Part shown: in pieces, positions 7,901 through 11,039 of the stretch
Layout of the letters: every line of letters begins with the position of its first letter
Position numbering within the stretch: the stretch's first letter is position 1
DNA from: Alistipes sp.
GTDB lineage: Bacteria; Bacteroidota; Bacteroidia; Bacteroidales; Rikenellaceae
Reading direction: 5' to 3'
DNA length: 11,039 nucleotides
Assembly: GCA_017384185.1 (NCBI GenBank)
Contig: JAFNUH010000141.1
Coordinates: 1-11,039, forward strand
Program-made: the position numbers and the translations under genes
The notes under the pieces: generated by a model
Told to the model about the DNA's origin: nothing
Seen by the model: the letters and a program-made list of their open reading frames with translations, nothing else
Databases searched by the model: none

Positions 7901-8259
7901 TTAACCTTCTTCTGAGTACCATAACCAACGACAACAACTGACTCCATATCAACCGCATCCTCAGTCATAAAGACCTTTACAGATGTCTGAGTTGTAGGAA
8001 CCTGCATAGTTTTTGTAACGTAACCCATGTAAGAGAACTCAAGATTAGCAGCTGAGTTGGGAACGTTAAGAGAGAAGTTACCATCGAGATCGGTAGATGT
8101 ACCAGTTGTAGTACCTACCAACACGACAGAAACACCGATGAGCGGTTGTTCCTTCGAGTCATAAACGGTGCCAGTCACTGTACGACCTTGTCCGTATGCT
8201 GATGAAACGAATCCCGCACACATAGCAATTAAAATTGCAAATAGTCTGAAATGTTTCAT
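4981..8259 (-). CDS. SusC/RagA-family TonB-dependent outer-membrane transporter
   Basis: A 1092-residue outer-membrane importer, usual length for SusC proteins. Residues 1-23 are a signal peptide (cleavage near AYG-Q). Residues 27-100 are the carboxypeptidase-regulatory-like beta-sandwich (TVTGTVYDSKEQPLIGVSV, then DLDGNFSLNVP). SVVVVGYGTQKK at 107-118 is the TonB-box region. Residues 120-230 are the plug, with LQGTVPGLNI, NIRGVTSINGG, PLILIDG and SVIKDASAAAIYGARAAYGVILVTTKSG. The rest is the 22-strand barrel, including a SusC-typical YLDLNDNGKID segment, and the protein ends in an aromatic residue (GIDITF) as barrel proteins do. It works with SusD as a lidded, proton-motive-force-driven importer powered through TonB-ExbBD. 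It is first in the operon. Codon use is markedly biased (Tyr, Asn and Lys almost always TAC, AAC and AAG in the stretches read), suggesting high expression. Substrate unknown. Confidence 0.97.
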   Translation of the reverse strand: MKHFRLFAILIAMCAGFVSSAYGQGRTVTGTVYDSKEQPLIGVSVVLVGTTTGTSTDLDGNFSLNVPNSAANLEFSYMGYVTKTMQVPTTQTSVKVFMTEDAVDMESVVVVGYGTQKKVNLIGAVNQVDAEALQDRVAPTVAHMLQGTVPGLNITTSSGRPGNTAAVNIRGVTSINGGSPLILIDGAEGDLTRINSNDVESISVIKDASAAAIYGARAAYGVILVTTKSGKEGKTSINYSGRFGWNENTTSTEYESRGYYSVYINNLFWRNDSGTTNYANYTDQDMEKLWERRNDKTEHPDRPWVIQEKRNGKDVYSMYANTDWYHWLYQDKRPMMNHALSITGGNDKVRYMVSGNIYNEEGMFRKNPDNLQRLNFRSKLDFNVTDWFKVTNNTSFYSQKYSYPGVSGAETSFSLMTVHALASYVPILPDGGSLYKTQYNTYTIMDGMVVYMEKDGHRNVDKNQTFTNTTEFTLTPVKGLSIVGNFTYKMNNNRTMNRVVNGSYSASPGNIVNITTGSYFKDKLYETYSNHDYYQVNLFATYENTFGKHHNFKAMAGYNYETKYLKDIKSTGYHSFSETLDDFNLLGTKDDGEKELALSGGQNEYALMGYFARLNYDYKGKYLVELSGRYDGTSRFARGQRWGFFPSASVGWRVSEEGFFEPIKGWFNNLKIRYSHGQLGNQNVGYYDYIQKISFALQSYYFGGNKSTAATIGAPVSDKLTWETSVQNNFGIDASFFNNRLSLTADYYIRDTKDMLTAGVALPAVYGASAPKTNTADLRTKGYEIMASWRDSFDLGGKPFNYGVTATFNDYKSEITKYDNPGRTFAKSYYVGQTWGEIWGYHTGGLFRSNEEAKEWAAQVDQKYVNDRIYSRNGELRGLRGGDLKYLDLNDNGKIDIGKNTVDDPGDRRIIGNTQPRYMYGLNLNLGWQGIDFSIFFQGVGQQHWYPEANTLAFWGPYARPYATLIPKDFHTMYWTEENPDAYFPYPRGYIALSSNRSLTTKNTDYLQDIGYLRLKNLTVGYTLPQKWTNKVYIQKLRVYFSGENLHFWANNLHSDYIDPEQAAATATGAASSTLRTYSWPRTYTFGIDITF

Positions 8260-8387
8260 AAAATATTGAGTTAAAAAATGATAAAGTTTTCGGTTTTAAT
8301 AAAAAGAATACAGTAATTCCATAGATTGTTTTTCGGTTTATATCATAGGCGTAATGTTTTAGGTTGCACAAATACTAATTCAATACG

Positions 8388-8419
8388 TAAAGATATATAT
8401 ATATATCTTAATAAACAAG
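8388..8419 (-). promoter_or_regulatory. Weak candidate promoter for susC
   Basis: On the minus strand CTTG (8419-8416) is followed after 20 nt by TATCTTTA (8395-8388). This matches 3 of 4 and 7 of 8 positions of the Bacteroidota consensus. The leader to the ATG would be about 125 nt. The region between the boxes is occupied by an AT palindrome. An alternative, TAGTATTTG near 8370-8378, has the wrong internal spacing. The true start may instead depend on an alternative sigma factor. Confidence 0.35.
8390..8409. repeat. Perfect 20-bp AT palindrome upstream of susC
   Basis: AAGA at 8390-8393 is followed by alternating T and A and closed by TCTT at 8406-8409, making an exact palindrome with no spacer. 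It overlaps the candidate susC promoter. It could be an operator, a cruciform or simply a TA-repeat tract; the symmetric AAG/CTT ends argue slightly for more than a simple repeat. Confidence 0.5.
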
Positions 8420-8440
8420 TGAAGTGCTGAAAAAAAAGTC

Positions 8441-8454
8441 AAATAGGACTATTT
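8441..8454. repeat. Small inverted repeat upstream of susC
   Basis: AAATAG (8441-8446) and CTATTT (8449-8454) are separated by GA. The site lies about 20 nt upstream of the candidate -33 box of susC, a reasonable position for an activator or repressor site. It is short and AT-rich, so chance is a real alternative. Confidence 0.3.
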
Positions 8455-8568
8455 TTATCAGATATTCTAAACTAATTTGGAGATTTTGGACAGTTTGTAT
8501 TATGCGTTGGTCGAATAGTGTAGTTGTGGTTTTTGGGGAAGATTGATGAATTAAATTTGCTTAAAAAG

Positions 8569-8599
8569 TTTGGCTGTTCAAAAAAATGAATTATCTTTG
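8569..8599 (+). promoter_or_regulatory. Promoter of tRNA-Val
   Basis: TTTG (8569-8572), exactly 19 nt of spacer, then TATCTTTG (8592-8599) followed by C. This is a complete match to the Bacteroidota TTTG-N19-TAnnTTTGY promoter. It ends 17 nt before the tRNA, leaving room for a short 5' leader removed by RNase P. Confidence 0.85.
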
Positions 8600-8616
8600 C
8601 ACTCGCAATCACACGA

Positions 8617-8691
8617 GGGAGTTTCGCTCAGCTGGTTCAGAGCATCTGCCTTACAAGCAGAGGGTCGGCGGTTCGAATCCGTCAACTCCCA
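8617..8691 (+). tRNA. tRNA-Val (anticodon TAC)
   Basis: Full cloverleaf. The acceptor stem is GGGAGTT (8617-8623) paired with AACTCCC (8684-8690), and A8691 is the discriminator base. The D-stem is GCTC/GAGC, and the anticodon stem TCTGC/GCAGA encloses CTTACAA with anticodon TAC (8652-8654), reading valine GUA and probably other GUN codons. The T-arm is GGCGG-TTCGAAT-CCGTC. The 3' CCA is not encoded, since CTC follows the discriminator, so it must be added by nucleotidyltransferase. The gene stands alone with its own promoter and terminator. Confidence 0.97.
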
Positions 8692-8697
8692 CTCAAC

Positions 8698-8728
8698 AAA
8701 AAAGCAACCTTTTCGGGTTGCTTTTTTT
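8698..8728 (+). terminator. Intrinsic terminator of tRNA-Val
   Basis: GCAACC (8704-8709) pairs with GGTTGC (8716-8721) around the loop TTTTCG, followed by seven T. The six A before the stem can extend the pairing and make it usable from the other strand, where it can terminate the long minus-strand gene that converges on the tRNA. Confidence 0.9.
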
Positions 8729-8767
8729 GTTTCGTGGGAGTTATTCTCCCAATTATATTTACATTCC
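8709..8767. repeat. Direct repeat copy 1 (with hairpin)
   Basis: A 59-nt unit running from the terminator loop (CTTTTCGGGTTGC), through a T-run and a 6-bp hairpin (TGGGAG-TTATT-CTCCCA, 8735-8751), to TTTACATTCC. It matches copy 2 at 8820-8878 in all but a handful of positions. Its right end carries the complement of GGA ATG TAA, the last codons of the gene that ends at 8870, although no gene ends here. Confidence 0.85.
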
Positions 8768-8776
8768 CACCCCATT

Positions 8777-8806
8777 CCCCTCCCGTTGGCAAAGGAAGGG
8801 GCTTTT
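8777..8806 (+). repeat. C-rich/G-rich hairpin between the two repeat copies
   Basis: CCCCT (8777-8781) pairs with AGGGG (8797-8801) and the stem continues with two more G-C pairs after one mismatch. The loop is about 9 nt and CTTTTGATTTTTT follows. It could be a back-up terminator on the plus strand or a member of a dispersed intergenic hairpin family. Confidence 0.4.
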
Positions 8807-8819
8807 GATTTTTTAGCGT

Positions 8820-8878
8820 CTTTTCGGGTTGCTTTTTTTTGTTGAGTGGGAGTTATTCTCCCAGCCAATTTACATTCC
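8820..8878. repeat. Direct repeat copy 2, overlapping the end of the long minus-strand gene
   Basis: Second copy of the unit at 8709-8767. It keeps the loop-like CTTTTCGGGTTGC but lacks the left terminator arm. The hairpin is at 8847-8863 and the right end runs through the stop codon (8870-8872) into the last two codons of the minus-strand gene. The segment 8841-8854, GTTGAGTGGGAGTT, is the exact reverse complement of the tRNA 3' end plus flank at 8684-8697. Confidence 0.85.
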
Positions 8879-11039
8879 TAAACTATCTAACCATCTCTCT
8901 GCGTGTAGGATGCTGAGGTGTGCCTCTACTAAATCTATTGGTATATAGAAATAATGGTTTGAAGATTCGTAACCTATTGATGAATCACGTGTTACAACCT
9001 GCATAGCATCCTCGATAAGCTGTCGCTCTGCGGCGCACGCAGCTCGCATAATCTTAATATACTCACCACGAGTGGTGTTGTTTCTTGCTGTGTAGAAATT
9101 ATTTCGTGCATCGACAAAGCGTCCTTGCTCGGCTGCCGACTGGAGGTGTATTCTCACCGCCTCGGCACGTCGATATAGACTCTCTAAGCGGTCGCTGTAC
9201 TTTGCATCTACCACCTCACGTGCTTGCTTGAGTAGCTCCACACCCTTAGCAAAACCTTTGGCGGCAATTTCCATCTGCTGAATCCATATATCTGCTGGAT
9301 ATACAGCGCTCCACTTCGTCAAGTCGTCGTGTGGGAAGCCAACCATAGTAGAGTAAAATCCCGAGGGCTTTGTCAATAGCGGGTTAGATGGTCCCATATG
9401 TTGAGGACCAAAGTAGACAACACGGTTGTGGTATGGATACTCCTTAAAGCCCTCCGAGCAGGCTTTCCACGCCTCACGAACCAACTTTGCAGCCTTCTCG
9501 CCATACTCTTCGGTCGCTAAATCTCGTAATACGTTGTCTGCTTGCTCGCCTCTGTTGAATCTCTGGAAAAGCTTCAGATTCTCAGATGGATAACCGCCCA
9601 ATGACCAGCTTAGCATAATGCCATTTATATTCTGCTGCGATAGATTCTCGGCGTGCTGTGCAACCAAATCGAGCGCAGGTATTGCCGGTACGATAGATAT
9701 CTCCCACGTTGAGTTTACCTGCACCTTTGCAACGGTTTTTAATCCCGCTTTACGGGCATACTCCCAATTCTTCATAGCACGAGGACCTGGACCAACCGTA
9801 GATATTGAGTACTCGCCAACAGTAGACTCTACGCCGCCTCTTTCGAAGGGTTTGCCCCACTCGCTAACTGACATAAACCAGCACTCTTTGGGAAGACGAT
9901 TTATAATCTCCTCGCAGCTTGCGTCGGGCCATCCCCAATCCCACGCTATGACTTTTGCGTCGGGTGCTGCGCTATGCACACCCTTCTCGATGGCGGCTGT
10001 TACGCTTGCTATAAGCTCCTCGTAGTCTGCATCTTTGCAATTCTCGCATAGATGCTGGTTGTTGTGTGATACACAGGTTGTTAGATTCTCCGATGCGGTT
10101 ATTGTAAATACACCACCCAAGCCCTCAACCTGCGTGAAGAGGCTATTCATTGAGCGTGTAAGCCACGCCAATACTTCGGGATTTGATGGGCAGAATGTCT
10201 GCAAATCGCCCTTTATGGTTCCGCCATACGCCTTGCGCTGCTCGGTTGAGGCGAAGAATTCGGGTTCGAGCGCACGAGGCTCATTTACATATAGATATAT
10301 CTTTATACCATACTTCGCAGCACGATTTACCAAGAGTTTTAATCCCTTGATACGCTCGGCAGCTTGCTCATCGCCGGGGAAACCCTTGTCATCAGGCTCA
10401 ACCATCATACGCAGCACGGAGTGTACCCAAATTCCATTGACACCTACGTCTGATAGGCGGCGGAATAACTCCTCGGGGTAGGTCGTTAGCTCGTGGTCGA
10501 GCAATGGGTCGCCGAAAGCTGCGAAATAGGGGAATATCATTCTCAGTTCAAAGCCGTCGTTGTTCTCAACTCTCTTTTTCTCACTATGTCCCACCTGCTC
10601 GAACTCTCTAACGAAGCCGAAGCGAGGCTCCTGCGTGGTGAGTGCTGCGGTGAAAGGTGCAATCTCTGTGGCAATCTGTGAGGCACGGTTACGCATCTCT
10701 GCGGTAGGCTCTACGTATTGTAGGGGCTTGCAGTAGGGTTTAATCTTGCCGAGCTTGGTAAATAGAAAATCATCCTCTATAAGTCGGAATTTCAACTCCT
10801 CGGCACTCATTCCGAGTAGTTCAGTGAGTTGCTCGTAAGGCAGAAGATGCCAATTGCGTCGCAGCACGGTGATGTATCCACGTGTTGTAGCCCACTCTGG
10901 CTCTACGTTCTGTGTTGCGGGCAATCCCATCGATGTTGCCAACGATTCGACATTCTCAACGGTTGTAGATAGGATTTGTGCAATTTTCTGCTTGGGAACA
11001 ACAGCCCAATTTCGCCATACGAATGCGTATTGGCGGTGG
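8870..11039 (-). CDS. Glycosidase-like TIM-barrel protein, family not identified (5' end outside window)
   Basis: At least 722 codons; the frame is open to the right edge, so the start is not in the window and a signal peptide cannot be judged. Numbering from the edge, residues 7-43 and about 59-93 look like two copies of one helical module (RNWAVVPKQKIAQIL and RNWHLLPYEQLTELL). A probable (beta/alpha)8 core follows, with GVNGIWVHSVL (199-209), YGIKIYLYVNEPRAL, FTITASEN (311-318), VIAWDWGW (363-370), SVSEWGKPFERGG (390-402), VGPGPRAM, and MLSWSLGGYPSEN (475-487). Acidic residues at barrel-strand ends (Glu317, Asp367, Glu393) are candidate catalytic groups. Cys322, Cys331 and Cys334 suggest a metal site. 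The C-terminal 120 or so residues are helical. It resembles GH20/GH84-type glycosidases in style, but I cannot assign a CAZy family or substrate. Confidence 0.8.
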   Translation of the reverse strand, partial: HRQYAFVWRNWAVVPKQKIAQILSTTVENVESLATSMGLPATQNVEPEWATTRGYITVLRRNWHLLPYEQLTELLGMSAEELKFRLIEDDFLFTKLGKIKPYCKPLQYVEPTAEMRNRASQIATEIAPFTAALTTQEPRFGFVREFEQVGHSEKKRVENNDGFELRMIFPYFAAFGDPLLDHELTTYPEELFRRLSDVGVNGIWVHSVLRMMVEPDDKGFPGDEQAAERIKGLKLLVNRAAKYGIKIYLYVNEPRALEPEFFASTEQRKAYGGTIKGDLQTFCPSNPEVLAWLTRSMNSLFTQVEGLGGVFTITASENLTTCVSHNNQHLCENCKDADYEELIASVTAAIEKGVHSAAPDAKVIAWDWGWPDASCEEIINRLPKECWFMSVSEWGKPFERGGVESTVGEYSISTVGPGPRAMKNWEYARKAGLKTVAKVQVNSTWEISIVPAIPALDLVAQHAENLSQQNINGIMLSWSLGGYPSENLKLFQRFNRGEQADNVLRDLATEEYGEKAAKLVREAWKACSEGFKEYPYHNRVVYFGPQHMGPSNPLLTKPSGFYSTMVGFPHDDLTKWSAVYPADIWIQQMEIAAKGFAKGVELLKQAREVVDAKYSDRLESLYRRAEAVRIHLQSAAEQGRFVDARNNFYTARNNTTRGEYIKIMRAACAAERQLIEDAMQVVTRDSSIGYESSNHYFYIPIDLVEAHLSILHAERWLDSLGM

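Larger units (their letters stand above)
8260..8568. other. AT-rich control region upstream of susC
   Basis: About 310 nt between the susC start and the tRNA promoter hold no credible gene. On the susC side the leader carries two copies of AAACCGAAAA (complements at about 8287-8296 and 8330-8339), 43 nt apart. A perfect 20-bp palindrome sits at 8390-8409 and a smaller one at 8441-8454. No anti-sigma or two-component regulator gene is visible within the window. The section from 8460 to 8560 shows nothing I can interpret. Confidence 0.6.

Noticed and set aside
8159..8371. Minus-strand frame of 70 codons overlapping the susC start
   Set aside because: It overlaps the susC signal peptide in another frame, lies in AT-rich leader DNA and lacks any recognisable protein features.
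8370..8378. TAGTATTTG as the susC -7 box
   Set aside because: It has three rather than two bases between TA and TTTG and no good -33 partner at the right distance.
8390..8409. TA palindrome as an origin or DNA-unwinding element
   Set aside because: There are no DnaA-box-like clusters or replication genes nearby; a position inside a promoter region is the simpler reading.
8570..8868. Open frames on both strands across the tRNA-Val and repeat cluster
   Set aside because: They run through the tRNA and terminators, have no recognisable domain, and their repeated peptide parts only mirror the DNA repeats.
10035..10681. Plus-strand frames of 148 and 62 codons opposite the glycosidase-like gene
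   Set aside because: They are antisense to a well-patterned protein, show no domain and no promoter, and are typical shadow frames of a GC-balanced coding region.
10940..10942. TTG at 10942 as the start of the long minus-strand gene
   Set aside because: The frame stays open to the window edge, and the upstream residues contain a module similar to the one just downstream, so the gene is truncated rather than starting here.
1..11039. CRISPR array, insertion sequence, integrase or toxin-antitoxin genes
   Set aside because: No regularly spaced repeats, transposase or integrase motifs, or small paired genes were seen on either strand.

Overview
The window comes from a member of the Bacteroidota, most likely the order Bacteroidales. 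The evidence is a SusC/SusD outer-membrane pair, several lipoproteins with acidic residues just after the lipid-anchor cysteine, a PCMD-domain protein, start sites mostly without Shine-Dalgarno sequences, and two promoters of the TTTG-N19-TAnnTTTG form used by this phylum's primary sigma factor. A gut lineage near Alistipes or another Bacteroidales genus is plausible, but no marker gene here fixes it.

Layout. (1) Positions 1-596 (+): the 3' part of a PCMD-domain gene, cut by the window edge, ending in a hairpin terminator shared with the convergent neighbour. (2) 686-1240 (-): a TlpA/thioredoxin-like lipoprotein with its own promoter. (3) 1358-8259 (-): a four-gene operon read as susC, susD, EEP1, EEP2. 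The last two are tandem paralogous lipoproteins of the endonuclease/exonuclease/phosphatase (EEP) superfamily, each keeping a full catalytic set. A terminator-like hairpin sits between them, and a strong terminator closes the operon at 1307-1336. (4) 8260-8616: an AT-rich control region upstream of susC, with palindromes and a weak promoter candidate, and the tRNA promoter at its far end. (5) 8617-8691 (+): tRNA-Val(TAC) and its terminator, followed by an unusual cluster of direct and inverted repeats that copies the tRNA 3' flank and the last codons of the next gene. (6) 8870-11039 (-): a long, 5'-truncated gene for a glycosidase-like protein of a family I cannot name.

How the genes may work together. 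SusC and SusD normally form a lidded, TonB-dependent importer that takes in glycan fragments made by surface glycoside hydrolases. No hydrolase, sulfatase or lyase is encoded in this operon. The only enzymes are two probable phosphodiesterases or phosphatases, so the imported nutrient may be freed by phosphoester cleavage, for example from a phospho-glycan, a phospholipid headgroup or a nucleic acid. The substrate is inference. The gene content, gene order and intact catalytic motifs are read directly from the sequence.
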